Assembly: GCA_002728565.1 (NCBI GenBank)
Contig: PBUX01000064.1
Location: 28,432-92,431, forward strand
Direction of reading: 5' to 3'
From: Methanobacteriota archaeon
GTDB lineage: Archaea > Thermoplasmatota > Poseidoniia > Poseidoniales > Thalassarchaeaceae
Length of the DNA stretch: 64,000 bases
The notes under the pieces were generated by a model. It was given only the letters and a program-made list of their open reading frames with translations, was not told the DNA's origin and searched no databases. This document shows positions 11,188-20,826 of this stretch, piece by piece (position 1 is the stretch's first letter; each line of letters opens with the position of its first letter). The position numbers and the translations under genes are program-made.

Positions 11188-12978
11188 TTGATAGGCCGTG
11201 AGGTGAGTCTTAGGGTTTTGGGCGTATTATGCTTCAGCCTGCTAATTCTTGCAGGTAAGCCCTTAGATTCACCGGTTGCCGATGCGGCAATGAATGGGGA
11301 TCTAGACGAGGTTCGCCTGCTCTTGAGTCGTGGTGAAGATGTAAACGCTGCCCACGCAGATGGTATGACCGCACTGCATTGGGCTGCAGAAAACGCGCAT
11401 ACAGAAATGAGTTCGTTGCTTGTTTCAGCTGGTGCAAACCTTGAGGCGGTAACGCGGATAGGCGGTTACACGCCTCTCCATTTGGCGACGAGGAAAGGTT
11501 CTAGAGGAGTCGCCTTGCACCTCCTTGAGGCAGGTGCTGATCCACGAGCTGAAACTGAGACTGGGAACGTCACCCCGCTCCACTTCGCTGCAGCCGCTGG
11601 AGACGTGGGGTTAACGTCTTCTGTAATAGCGCATGGGGTGGATGTAGACGTACGTGAATCGACTTGGGGCCAAACTCCTTTAATTTTTGCGTCTTCAGCT
11701 GGCCATCTGGATGTCGTGCGTGTGTTGCTCTCGAATGGAGCTGATGCTTCACTCACCACGAAGGTTGTCGACATTCCTGCCCTAGATGAGGTAGACCGAA
11801 CAGCGCGCAGAGTTCGTAACGAAATGCTGGAGGCCTTCAAGTCTGCCGCGATGGGAGGGCCAGGTTGGCGACCAGAGCCTAGCCAGGTGCGCGCAGCAGT
11901 TCAGGCAGCACAGCAGGTCCAGCGCTCCCTGACAAGCGTATCGGATGCACCAGAGCGGGAAGAGCAACCTGGTGCTCAGTTGGAAGTCCCATTGGGTTAC
12001 ACGGAGCTGGTAGGTAGGCAGGGCGGGCTTACACCGCTACTCCATGCAGTACGCGAAGGTCACGTCGATTTAGCACTTGCTCTTGTGGATTTCGGGGCGG
12101 ATATCAATCAGGTAAGTGAAGGAGACCGTACTAGTCCAATCCTGATGGCAACAATAAACGGACACTTTGATTTAGCACTGCTGCTTCTTGATCGCGGCGC
12201 GGACCCGACGCTTGCTAGTGACGCTGGTGCAACACCACTCTTTTCGTCGCTGAACACACACTGGGCGCCCAAATCCCGGTATCCTCAACAGCACGCGTAT
12301 CGTCAGCAAGATGCGACTTACCTAGATGTGATGAAGAGGTTCTTAGAGGCTGGTGTAGACCCGAACGTCAGGCTCAGGAAGCACATCTGGTACATGTCTT
12401 ACACTTTCGACCTACTCCGAGTAAACACGATTGGTGCAACTCCTTTCTGGCGTGCAGCTTACGCTACGGATGTTGATGCGATGAAACTTCTTGTGGAGTA
12501 CGGGGCGGATTACGGAGTTCCAACACTGAAACCACCTGGACGCGGACGAGGTGGTGCTAGTTCGAGCGAAGATCCTTCGGGGCTAGCAGCTATTCCTGAT
12601 GGTGGCCCAGGAGTATTCCCGATCCACGCTGCAACTGGCGTTGGGTATGGAGAGGGATATGCAGGCAATTCTCATCGGCATGTCCCAGACGGCTGGCTAC
12701 CTGCGGTTAGATACTTGGTCGAGGAACTAGGAGCAGATGTAAATGCTAGAGACCATAATGGATACAGCCCAGTTCATCATGCAGCAGCTCGCGGTGACAA
12801 CGAACTTATCCATTACCTAGTTCAGCAAGGTGCTGATGTGACGTTTATTAGCCGTCGAGGGCAGACAACAGTTGATATGGCGAACGGCCCACAGCAACGG
12901 ATCAGTCCATTTCCAGAAACGATCTCGTTGCTGGAAAGCCTGGGTGCGAAGAATAACCACAATTGTTTGTCTTGCTGA
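11188..12978 (+). CDS. Exported ankyrin-repeat protein with C-terminal CxxC, cassette copy 1
   Basis: About 596 residues. A short N-terminal hydrophobic segment precedes a block of five ankyrin repeats (about residues 30-190, e.g. DGMTALHWAAENAHTEM and GYTPLHLATRKGS). A linker follows, then further repeats (about 280-350 and near 425-450) and a last repeat (GYSPVHHAAARGDNE). A conserved tail ends in NNHNCLSC, so the protein finishes with a CxxC pair. Ankyrin repeats bind proteins; a scaffold for the heme and DUF1552 proteins is plausible inference. The start is uncertain: TTG at 11188 or GTG at 11203, which gives an N terminus closer to the paralogue; neither has a strong ribosome site. Confidence 0.85.
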   Translation: MIGREVSLRVLGVLCFSLLILAGKPLDSPVADAAMNGDLDEVRLLLSRGEDVNAAHADGMTALHWAAENAHTEMSSLLVSAGANLEAVTRIGGYTPLHLATRKGSRGVALHLLEAGADPRAETETGNVTPLHFAAAAGDVGLTSSVIAHGVDVDVRESTWGQTPLIFASSAGHLDVVRVLLSNGADASLTTKVVDIPALDEVDRTARRVRNEMLEAFKSAAMGGPGWRPEPSQVRAAVQAAQQVQRSLTSVSDAPEREEQPGAQLEVPLGYTELVGRQGGLTPLLHAVREGHVDLALALVDFGADINQVSEGDRTSPILMATINGHFDLALLLLDRGADPTLASDAGATPLFSSLNTHWAPKSRYPQQHAYRQQDATYLDVMKRFLEAGVDPNVRLRKHIWYMSYTFDLLRVNTIGATPFWRAAYATDVDAMKLLVEYGADYGVPTLKPPGRGRGGASSSEDPSGLAAIPDGGPGVFPIHAATGVGYGEGYAGNSHRHVPDGWLPAVRYLVEELGADVNARDHNGYSPVHHAAARGDNELIHYLVQQGADVTFISRRGQTTVDMANGPQQRISPFPETISLLESLGAKNNHNCLSC

Positions 12979-12994
12979 TCAACTAGTTAGTCTA

Positions 12995-13387
12995 CTAGCT
13001 CGAATCTCCGCCGCTAGACAGTTCTTCTAAGATACGCTCAAAAATTAAGCGCTGTTCTTCATCGATACTGATCACAAGCGTGATTTCGTCATATTCGAGC
13101 TGGCTCATCTCGTGTTCAGTGAGGATTTCTTGAATTCTTTCCTGAAAACGGGCTCGTATACGTTCACGCTCTTGAAGTTCGTGCGTGCGGCCCAGTTCCG
13201 CGTGAAAATCGTCCCGCTGCTCGCTGATTGCTATATGAGCTTCAACGAATACGGTCATGCGCTCCGTCGTTACTTGAGGTAGTTCCTGGGTTTGTGCTAC
13301 CAATGGCAAGGGCTTCACCAGCAAGAGCGTTGTCATCGAGACAATGACAGCAGTGACATTAAGAGCTTTCCAGACTTCAGTTTTCAC
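12995..13387 (-). CDS. Small exported DUF4168-like protein
   Basis: A 130-residue protein with an N-terminal hydrophobic segment (VTAVIVSMTTLLLV, signal or anchor). A charged helical region follows, whose pattern resembles DUF4168: a helix beginning FVEAHIAI, an Arg/Glu-rich middle, then MSQLEYDEITLVIS and a final short helix. It starts with GTG behind a GGAGGAG ribosome site. It is transcribed against the two flanking DUF1592/DUF1552/ankyrin cassettes and separates them. The function is unknown. The family match is by pattern and not certain. Confidence 0.6.
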   Translation of the reverse strand: MKTEVWKALNVTAVIVSMTTLLLVKPLPLVAQTQELPQVTTERMTVFVEAHIAISEQRDDFHAELGRTHELQERERIRARFQERIQEILTEHEMSQLEYDEITLVISIDEEQRLIFERILEELSSGGDSS

Positions 13388-13579
13388 TCTATCTCCTCCG
13401 AGTTCACTCGCAGGTTGGGTACCTAAGGATGATACTGCCGACCCCCTTTCTTGCCAAAAATCTGGTAACGTACTGGTTCGCTATTTGCAGTAGTTATTGT
13501 GGCTGATGAGGGCTCTCCTACCTATAATACATTTGGAAAATCCCACGCTAACAAGCAAGACCCCTCTCAGAGGACATGT

Positions 13580-16039
13580 ATGAAGACCTTAGCCGGCGTC
13601 TCTGCGGTTTTGGGTTTTACCCTAATGCTCTTCGGTGGCGAAGCCTATGTGGCCCATTCGCCCCAAGAGTCATCACCCGAGTTTGTGCACCTGAGCTTGG
13701 GGGGACAAACAGCGTCAACGGATACGGATATCGATCATACTGAGGTTGTTGGACAGTACTGTGTACGGTGCCATAACGATCGCAGAATGACTGGCAACAT
13801 GTCACTTGAGCAGTTTGATGCTGCTAATCCGGAACGGAACGCAGAATTATCAGAAAAGATGATCCATAAGCTCCGGGCGGAGATGATGCCGCCACCGGGT
13901 GCGCGGCGTCCTGCCGGAGACACACTCTTATCGCTTGTTCTCGCCCTTGAATCCAGCATGGATGCTGCAGCGGTAGCGAACCCGAACCCTGGGGGACGCA
14001 GTTTTCAGAGGCTGAACCAGGCTGAGTATGGGCGCTCTATTCTTGAATTGCTCGACTTGGAGATAGATGCTGGTGATTACCTCCCACTCGATACTAAGAG
14101 TGCGAATTTCGACAATATCGCTGATGCTCAGATGCTTTCACCGATGTTGCTTGATACGTACTTCCGAGCTGCAGCTGAGATTAGCCGACTAGCTGTCGGA
14201 GATCCAAATGTACTTCCCTCCTCGAAGACTTACACAAATGGCGGGTACGTTTCCCAATGGGATCGAGTAGAGGGTGCACCGTTCGGGACGCGTGGTGGAA
14301 TCTCTGCCGTGCACACTTTCCCGGCAGACGGTGACTACGTGTTCAAGATGGCCTTTGAACATACCACGACCGGGGGATTTTTCGGCGGCACTTCTAGGGA
14401 CGAACAGATCGAGATCTCGATTGATGGTGAGCGCGTTGCGCTCTATTGGGTTGACCGCTTCATGAACGTCTCAGATCCGAACGGCGCAAATATGCAAAGT
14501 GAGCCGATCTTTGTCCGCGCGGGCCCACGCAGGGTGAGCGCAGCTTTCTTGAGACAAGCTGAGGGGCCCAGAGAGGATGTGGTTTCACCTCATGAGTGGT
14601 CGCTGAGTGATAGGCAGATTGGGGTGAGCGGTTATGGAGTCACAGCACTTGCTCATCTGAAAGACCTAGCTATCACAGGTCCCTACGAAGCTACTGGTGT
14701 TTCAGAGACTCCGAGTCGGAGCCGAGTATTCAGTTGTCGGCCGCTTACTCTGGAGGAAGCACCCGCGTGTGCGGAGGAAATTATATCTCGACTGGGTCCG
14801 CAGGCTTTTCGCCGGTCACTAACACAGGACGACCTTGATGGGTTGATGTCTTTCTACGAACTAGGATTTGCTGACGGAGGGTTCGAGCTTGGAGTGCGGA
14901 CAGCGATAGAAGCCATACTGGCTAGTCCCGACTTCGTGTTCAGGCTTGAAGAAGCACCCAGTGGGGTGAAGGCAGGGGAAAGCTACGCAGTAAGCGACAC
15001 TGATTTGGCATCTCGACTTTCATTTTTCCTTTGGGGCGCTCCGCCAGATGCGGAGTTGTTGGTCGCGGCCGAAAAGGGCGAATTGTCTGACGAGAGTGGG
15101 CTAACTGCCCAGGTCAGACGTATGCTCCAAGATTCTCGGGCAGAAGCTCTAGGGACACGGTTCGCGAGTCAGTGGCTCCGTTTGGAGGACTTAGACAAAG
15201 TCCACCCCGACCGACTGTTCTTCCCAGATTTTTACCAACAGCTTGCCGATGCGATGCTCAGGGAGACAGAACTGTTCTTCAATAGTTTGGTTCGTGAAGA
15301 CCGAAGCGCGCTTGAGTTGTATTCTGCAGACTACACGTACTTGAACGAGGCTTTGGCAAAACACTACGGTATTCCGGGAATTACGGGTACCCATTTTCGT
15401 AAGGTCCAATACCCGGACGCTACCCGCCGCGGAATCCTAGGGCACGGAAGTATTCTCACACTTACCTCACACGCAAATCGGACTTCTCCGGTGCTACGAG
15501 GCAAATGGGTGTTAGAGGTATTGTTAGGAGCTCCGCCGCCACCACCACCACCAGGTATCCCTGATCTAGACGAGACAGAAGCTTTTGAAGCTGGACGGCT
15601 ATTAACTACCCGTGAGCGTATGGAACTGCATCGCTCAAGCCCATCTTGCAACTCGTGCCATCGTTTCATGGATCCCATAGGCCTCGCACTCGATAATTAC
15701 GATGTGACAGGCAGATGGCGGATTCGAGAAAATGGTATGCCACTTGATACCAAGGGCGAATTTTATGATGGGACTATGATTGAGACTCCTTCAGCACTTC
15801 AGGAAGTTCTCGTAAAGCGGCCGATCCCACTTGTCAGAACTTTCACAGAAAATCTCATGGCATATGCTCTTGGCCGCAGAGTAGAGTATTATGATCAACC
15901 GACTATCAGGTCTATTACTGCGCAGGCTGAAGAAGACGATTATCGTATGTCATCGTTCATACTTGGAGTTGTGCTCAGTGATGCCTTTAGGATGCAGCAG
16001 GTGAACGTGGTTGCAGATGATGGAAGCGGGATCAACTAG
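13580..16039 (+). CDS. DUF1592-family c-type heme protein, cassette copy 2
   Basis: About 819 residues, a close paralogue of the gene at 7313-9745 along its whole length. The N-terminal heme motif CVRCH starts at Cys61 and the C-terminal CNSCHRF is retained, as are the seven-proline run and the blocks FQRLNQAEYGRSILELLD, LDTKSANFDNIADA, SRLSFFLWG and YALGRRVEYYDQPT. The ATG at 13580 (AGAGGA just upstream, aligned with MKTF of copy 1) is preferred over upstream in-frame starts. It heads the second DUF1592-DUF1552-ankyrin operon; the DUF1552 gene follows after 27 nt. The two copies differ most in the signal region and in scattered substitutions, so they could have separate partners or substrates. 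Confidence 0.9.
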   Translation: MKTLAGVSAVLGFTLMLFGGEAYVAHSPQESSPEFVHLSLGGQTASTDTDIDHTEVVGQYCVRCHNDRRMTGNMSLEQFDAANPERNAELSEKMIHKLRAEMMPPPGARRPAGDTLLSLVLALESSMDAAAVANPNPGGRSFQRLNQAEYGRSILELLDLEIDAGDYLPLDTKSANFDNIADAQMLSPMLLDTYFRAAAEISRLAVGDPNVLPSSKTYTNGGYVSQWDRVEGAPFGTRGGISAVHTFPADGDYVFKMAFEHTTTGGFFGGTSRDEQIEISIDGERVALYWVDRFMNVSDPNGANMQSEPIFVRAGPRRVSAAFLRQAEGPREDVVSPHEWSLSDRQIGVSGYGVTALAHLKDLAITGPYEATGVSETPSRSRVFSCRPLTLEEAPACAEEIISRLGPQAFRRSLTQDDLDGLMSFYELGFADGGFELGVRTAIEAILASPDFVFRLEEAPSGVKAGESYAVSDTDLASRLSFFLWGAPPDAELLVAAEKGELSDESGLTAQVRRMLQDSRAEALGTRFASQWLRLEDLDKVHPDRLFFPDFYQQLADAMLRETELFFNSLVREDRSALELYSADYTYLNEALAKHYGIPGITGTHFRKVQYPDATRRGILGHGSILTLTSHANRTSPVLRGKWVLEVLLGAPPPPPPPGIPDLDETEAFEAGRLLTTRERMELHRSSPSCNSCHRFMDPIGLALDNYDVTGRWRIRENGMPLDTKGEFYDGTMIETPSALQEVLVKRPIPLVRTFTENLMAYALGRRVEYYDQPTIRSITAQAEEDDYRMSSFILGVVLSDAFRMQQVNVVADDGSGIN

Positions 16040-16066
16040 AGATAGCTACTAGGAGAAGCTCGGATT

Positions 16067-17485
16067 ATGGAATTCATCACCGGTAAACACATGCCCCGTC
16101 GTTCGTTCGTTCGAGGGATGGGTGCAACGGTGGCTCTGCCATTTCTAGAAGCGATGATCCCAGCTGGACGTATTTGGTCTAGCGCTAACGAAGATGCTTT
16201 ACCTACTCGGCTAGTCGCGATTGAGATGGTCCATGGGGCCGCCGGATGTAACGAATGGGGTGCAACGCAAAACCTCTGGTCTCCGGAGGAAGTCGGCCGT
16301 GACTTTGATCTCACGCCAACCTCGCTTAGCTCACTCGAGCCATTCAGAGATTATCTCACGATCATTAGCAACACCGATGTCAGGATGGCAGAAGCTTTCC
16401 AGCCTTATGAAATTGGTGGGGACCATTTTCGCTCAAGTGCTGTTTTCCTGACTCAGTCTCACCCGAAGCAAACGGAAGGTTCAGACGTATACGTTGGAAC
16501 TTCTCTTGATCAACTCTACGCTCAGCGTTTTGGGCAGGACACACCGATCCCTTCCATGCAACTTTGCATTGAGAATATCAATCAATCGGGTGGGTGTGCG
16601 TACGGGTATACGTGCGTCTACACGGACTCAATCAGTTGGGCATCGCCTACCGAGCCATTGCCGGTTATTCGCGATCCAAGGGTCGCATTCGACCAATTGT
16701 TTGGTGCTGGAGGAACTGTTGAGGAGCGTGCACTTCGTCGCAGGACAAATAAGAGTATACTCGATTGGATCACTGGTCGTGTGGCCCAACTGCGAAGGGA
16801 GCTTGGCCCCAACGATATTCAGAGACTCGACAGGTACCTAGACAACGTTCGGGAAATCGAACGTCGTATCCAAAGAATTGAAGCTCAGAATATGAGTGGT
16901 GAGTCTCGAGATTTACCGGAGGCACCGGCCGGGGTACCGGACTCGTTTGAAGAGCACACCCGGCTGATGTTTGACTTGCAAGCACTCGCCTTCTCGTCAG
17001 ATGTGACTAGGGTATTCTCGCTGAAGATGGGCCGTGACTCATCCGCACGGGTTTTCGCAGAGAGTGGCACAGATCGTCCGTTCCATCCCGCATCACACCA
17101 TGGCGGACGAGAGGAAGCAATTCTTGATTTTGCTAAGATCAACCGATACCACGTAAGCATGCTCCCATACTTCCTTGAGAAGCTTCAGAGCATACAAGAA
17201 GGTGACACCCATCTTCTAGACAAGACGATGATCATTTATGGATCACCGATGGCAGACGGGAATCTCCATAACCATCGTCGTGCTCCCCTCTTTGTTGCGG
17301 GTGGGGCGAATGGAAGGTTGGAAGGGGGGCTCCATCTTAAGACGCCGGACGGAACCCCGATGGCGAATGCTATGCTAAGTCTTGCTCATACGTTGGGCAT
17401 GGATGATATGGATGATTTCGGTGACAGTACTGGAGAGCTGTCCTTATCAATGCCTGCCAGCACCCTTACTAGCGCAGGGTCATAA
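16067..17485 (+). CDS. DUF1552 protein with Tat-like signal, cassette copy 2
   Basis: A 472-residue paralogue of the gene at 9765-11177. It begins MPRRSFVRGMGATVALPFLE, with the twin-arginine pair kept. It also retains HGAAGCNEWG, GGDHFRSSAVFLTQSHPKQT, LDRYLDNVREIERRIQ, TDRPFHPASHHGG and IIYGSPMADGNLHNHRR. The strictly kept His/Asp-rich blocks suggest an active site shared by both copies, although the family has no known reaction. A GGAG ribosome site precedes the ATG. The ankyrin gene starts 2 nt after its stop, which implies translational coupling. Confidence 0.9.
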   Translation: MEFITGKHMPRRSFVRGMGATVALPFLEAMIPAGRIWSSANEDALPTRLVAIEMVHGAAGCNEWGATQNLWSPEEVGRDFDLTPTSLSSLEPFRDYLTIISNTDVRMAEAFQPYEIGGDHFRSSAVFLTQSHPKQTEGSDVYVGTSLDQLYAQRFGQDTPIPSMQLCIENINQSGGCAYGYTCVYTDSISWASPTEPLPVIRDPRVAFDQLFGAGGTVEERALRRRTNKSILDWITGRVAQLRRELGPNDIQRLDRYLDNVREIERRIQRIEAQNMSGESRDLPEAPAGVPDSFEEHTRLMFDLQALAFSSDVTRVFSLKMGRDSSARVFAESGTDRPFHPASHHGGREEAILDFAKINRYHVSMLPYFLEKLQSIQEGDTHLLDKTMIIYGSPMADGNLHNHRRAPLFVAGGANGRLEGGLHLKTPDGTPMANAMLSLAHTLGMDDMDDFGDSTGELSLSMPASTLTSAGS

Positions 17486-17487
17486 GG

Positions 17488-19272
17488 ATGAGTACGCACT
17501 TCTTAAGATCCTTAAGTGTATTGTGTCTTAGTGCACTGTTATCGGGCGCAGTACCTCCTGAGTCGCCGGTGGCGGATGCAGCCATGCGAGCCGACTTGGA
17601 TAAGGTGCGGATACTTCTTAAGGGTGGAGCGGATGTAAACGTTGCTCAAGGCGACGGAATGACTGCACTTCACTGGTCAGCTGAGAATCGCAGTGTCGAG
17701 ATGGCTGCGATGCTTATCTATGCTGGTGCGAATGTGGAGGCTGTTACCCGGATCGGTGGCTACACACCACTGCATCTGGCCTCACGGTCTGGTAGTGCTG
17801 CGATCGTTCAGGAGCTGCTCGAAGCTGGTGCAAACCCAACGGTCGCGAGTAGCGCAGGTGGAGCCACACCCCTTCACTTCGCAGCATCAGCATCAAGTAG
17901 GGGATCAGTGATCTCGTTACTTGACCATGGTGCCGAGATTGATGCTCGTGAGAGTGCTTGGGAACAGACACCGCTCATGTTTGCTGCCTCACTTGGTCGT
18001 ACTGAGATCGTGGAGTTATTGCTCAGCCGAGGAGCGGACGTATCCGTTACCACTTCTGCTGTCTACTTGCCGGCGCTTCAGGATGAGGACCGGGCTGCTC
18101 GACAGCGCAGGGACAAAGTGCTCGATGGATTCCGTGCTCAGAATGTCTCGGGATCTGAGTCTTGGAGACCAAGCCCGACAGAGGTACAGGCAGCAATGGA
18201 GTCTTCTAGGATAGACCCAGAAGAATCAGCTAATCCTGAAGAAGAGGGAGAAGACGCCTACAACGAACAGGTCGGTGTCCCTGGTGGGAACTCTTACGCG
18301 GATCTCGTAGGTACGATGGGTGGGACCACTGCTTTGATTCATGCTGTTCGAGAAGGACATCTCGAAACAGTGGGTGTGCTTTTGGATCATGGTGCGGACA
18401 TCAATCAACCTAGTGCAGGTGACCAGACGACACCGTTACTGAGTGCAATAATTAACGGCTACTTTGATCTTGCTCTTGAGTTGCTTAAGCATGGCGCTGA
18501 CCCGAGACTCGCGAGTACGGCAGGTACGACACCACTTTTCTCCGTAATTAATACGAGATGGGCACCAAAGGCTCGTTATCCACAGCAGGAAGCCCACAAG
18601 CAGCAACAGGCAACACACTTAGAAGTGATGGAGGCCCTGCTCCGATCTGGAGCTAACCCGAACGCGCGGTTGACTAAGCACCTGTGGTTTATGGAATACA
18701 CATTCAGCCACTTGGGCATCGACACCTCCGGAGCTACTCCGTTCTGGCGTGCGACCCATGCACTTGATGTACCGGCGATGAAGCTTCTAGTTGAATATGG
18801 TGCCGATCCTGGTATTCCCACGACCAAGGGGCGGGATCGTCGCTCACGCGGGGGTGGAGGAGAAGATCCCTCTGGACTGCCCCCTGTCCCATTTGGTGGG
18901 CCAGCTGTCCACCCGATTCATGTAGCTGCAGGTCATGGATACGGCACTGGTTACGCGGGTTACTCACATAGGCATGCGCCAGATGCATGGCTTACGACTG
19001 TGAAGTATCTCGTTGAAGAGCACGGAGCTGACGTCAATGCGCGAGATCACAACGGATATTCCCCAGTCCATAACGCTGCATCTCGCGGTGATATTGAGAT
19101 GATTCGCTACCTTGTGGACAAGGGAGCAGACGTTATGGTGGTGAGCCGCCGGGGGCAGACAACCGTCGATATGGCAAACGGCCCACAGCAACGGATCCAG
19201 CCGTTCCCGGAAGCGATGTCATTGCTTGAAAGCCTGGGTGCAAAAAACAATCACAATTGTGTGAGTTGCTGA
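17488..19272 (+). CDS. Exported ankyrin-repeat protein with C-terminal CxxC, cassette copy 2
   Basis: A 594-residue paralogue of 11188-12978. A short hydrophobic N terminus (LRSLSVLCLSALLSG) precedes the same arrangement: an N-terminal ankyrin block, an acidic linker (near residues 235-260, PEEEGEDAYNEQ), middle repeats, a Gly/Arg-rich loop, a final repeat and the tail NNHNCVSC. The identical placement of the terminal CxxC in both copies argues that the cysteines matter, for example for a disulfide, metal or heme-thiol contact (inference). The ATG is clear and sits 2 nt after the DUF1552 stop. Confidence 0.87.
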   Translation: MSTHFLRSLSVLCLSALLSGAVPPESPVADAAMRADLDKVRILLKGGADVNVAQGDGMTALHWSAENRSVEMAAMLIYAGANVEAVTRIGGYTPLHLASRSGSAAIVQELLEAGANPTVASSAGGATPLHFAASASSRGSVISLLDHGAEIDARESAWEQTPLMFAASLGRTEIVELLLSRGADVSVTTSAVYLPALQDEDRAARQRRDKVLDGFRAQNVSGSESWRPSPTEVQAAMESSRIDPEESANPEEEGEDAYNEQVGVPGGNSYADLVGTMGGTTALIHAVREGHLETVGVLLDHGADINQPSAGDQTTPLLSAIINGYFDLALELLKHGADPRLASTAGTTPLFSVINTRWAPKARYPQQEAHKQQQATHLEVMEALLRSGANPNARLTKHLWFMEYTFSHLGIDTSGATPFWRATHALDVPAMKLLVEYGADPGIPTTKGRDRRSRGGGGEDPSGLPPVPFGGPAVHPIHVAAGHGYGTGYAGYSHRHAPDAWLTTVKYLVEEHGADVNARDHNGYSPVHNAASRGDIEMIRYLVDKGADVMVVSRRGQTTVDMANGPQQRIQPFPEAMSLLESLGAKNNHNCVSC

Positions 19273-19355
19273 TAGCTCCGTTCACCACATAGTGCCAAGT
19301 ATCAGTTAAGTGGGTGTCTATCTCCTACGAAGACTTTACCGAGTTCATTCCAATC

Positions 19356-20681
19356 TTATCTACCAACTTCTCGGATATCGCTTCGTGCTCGTGGAGATCG
19401 AGTGTAGGCTGACACCAAGCTTTCATGGCCATTTGGCCCGATAGCCATAACTCCGAATACGTAGTCGTCTATCGAGATGTCCTCGAGCACGTAAGCAGTG
19501 ACATCGCCAACATCAATCCCAAATTGCCACTCCGGGGTCCAGGCTTCGCGCCAGACCACTCTGTAGGAGGACGCCCCTTGGGAGGCTTCCCAACTCATCG
19601 AGGCCGCGTACCCTGATTCGCCTCGTCCGAGACGGGGGTTGCCGCCATCCATCACATTGGGGGCCGGCGGAGCCAGGGCTATTGTCGCCACCCCGGCAGC
19701 GTTCACACGAGCATTTTTCGCAAGGTATTCGAAATCAACACCCCCAAGTGTGTCTTCTGGTTCATGTTGACGACTATAGTTCTCTCGGGATTCAGTAAAC
19801 CGAACTCCTGCAAACCCTCGGCGGTTGAATGCCGTGTGGTCACCACCACGGCCGAAGCGATCTTCACGCGCGATCAGGCGCACCTCATGTCCCGGCATGT
19901 AGACTGCTGCATGTCTGCGGATGAAGCGTGCTAGTTGTCGGGATGGGGAGTCCATAGGGTCCTCTGAGAAGACCCGCACGGTCCTGCCATCAGTAATCCC
20001 ATTCCCACCTTCGGTATTCCCCACGATATCATTATTGAAGACGGCGTCGATCACCCACCCTTCTCGTTCTGCTTTTGCGGAATGAAGGCTTGCTCCTACC
20101 AGGCCTTCTTCCTCTGCGACGAAACCTACGAATACCAGGGTTGCATCAAATTGCAGTCCGCTTTGAGCCATTACACGGGCTACCTCCATTGTGAGAACGG
20201 TTCCACTACCGTCATCATTGGCCCCTGGAGCGGGATTGTCCCATCGGGTCCAGTCGAATTCCCCACTATCGATTCGCCGCGCAACTGTATCGTAATGACC
20301 ACTCACATAAACTCGGCGATTGCTTCTACCAGGCAGTATGGCGACCACATTGCAAAGTTCAACTTCTTGAGCGATCCGTCCCTGGGGCTCAACCTGATAA
20401 CAATCAAAATCAACTTGGAGACGGTCGCTGAAGCTCTGCATGGTTCGCAGGATATACTCTCGTGCTGGACTGATACCCCAGTCGGGGCGGTCCGAGAGAG
20501 AAAGCGAATGTCGGGTTTGGAAGTCCGTAAGTACTTCCAGGTACTCATGAAGCCGTTCCGGCGAGATGTTTCGGACCACTTCGACGATTTGAGGGTCAAT
20601 CACAGGCCCTTGTGCCGACGATGGTGGTGTTGTGAGCAGGGCAAAGAAAAGCATGATCACAATTGGGATCTGAAGCTTCAT
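19356..20681 (-). CDS. Secreted M28-family zinc aminopeptidase with C-terminal Fn3-like domain
   Basis: A 441-residue protein with a signal peptide (residues 1-23, ending PPSSAQG). The co-catalytic zinc ligands of M28 are visible in order: His in SGHYDTVA, Asp in GANDDGSGT, the Glu pair in VAEEEGLVG, Asp in FNNDIVGN and His in RQHEPEDT. The peptidase domain ends near residue 335. The last 100 residues (SMSWEASQGASSYRVVWREA and following) look like a fibronectin type III domain, common in secreted peptidases. It probably removes N-terminal residues from peptides outside the cytoplasm. The ATG is preceded by AGAGG. It is convergent with the ankyrin gene of cassette 2. Confidence 0.88.
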   Translation of the reverse strand: MKLQIPIVIMLFFALLTTPPSSAQGPVIDPQIVEVVRNISPERLHEYLEVLTDFQTRHSLSLSDRPDWGISPAREYILRTMQSFSDRLQVDFDCYQVEPQGRIAQEVELCNVVAILPGRSNRRVYVSGHYDTVARRIDSGEFDWTRWDNPAPGANDDGSGTVLTMEVARVMAQSGLQFDATLVFVGFVAEEEGLVGASLHSAKAEREGWVIDAVFNNDIVGNTEGGNGITDGRTVRVFSEDPMDSPSRQLARFIRRHAAVYMPGHEVRLIAREDRFGRGGDHTAFNRRGFAGVRFTESRENYSRQHEPEDTLGGVDFEYLAKNARVNAAGVATIALAPPAPNVMDGGNPRLGRGESGYAASMSWEASQGASSYRVVWREAWTPEWQFGIDVGDVTAYVLEDISIDDYVFGVMAIGPNGHESLVSAYTRSPRARSDIREVGR

Positions 20682-20826
20682 ACCTCTTCCTTGGTTCTAC
20701 GGATATATGGGACTTAAGGGATGCTGTGCGCTGATCTGGTAGCTGGATAGACAATGATCAAATGGCTGTAGCTATCGCGGTGTGCAACATGAGTGAGCTC
20801 GGTAGAGGTGAGCAAGCCTCAGGTTT

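Larger units (their letters stand above)
7313..19272 (+). repeat. Tandem duplication of a three-gene DUF1592-DUF1552-ankyrin cassette
   Basis: The segments 7313-12978 and 13580-19272 carry the same three genes in the same order, direction and near-identical lengths (about 810/470/596 and 819/472/594 residues). Many blocks match at both protein and DNA level, for instance the DNA around 7583 and 13883. The copies are separated by the oppositely oriented DUF4168-like gene at 12995-13387. Synonymous differences are frequent, so the duplication is not recent. Confidence 0.9.

Noticed and set aside
20082..20717. Plus-strand 211-residue frame
   Set aside because: It is antisense to the M28 peptidase gene and has no family features.
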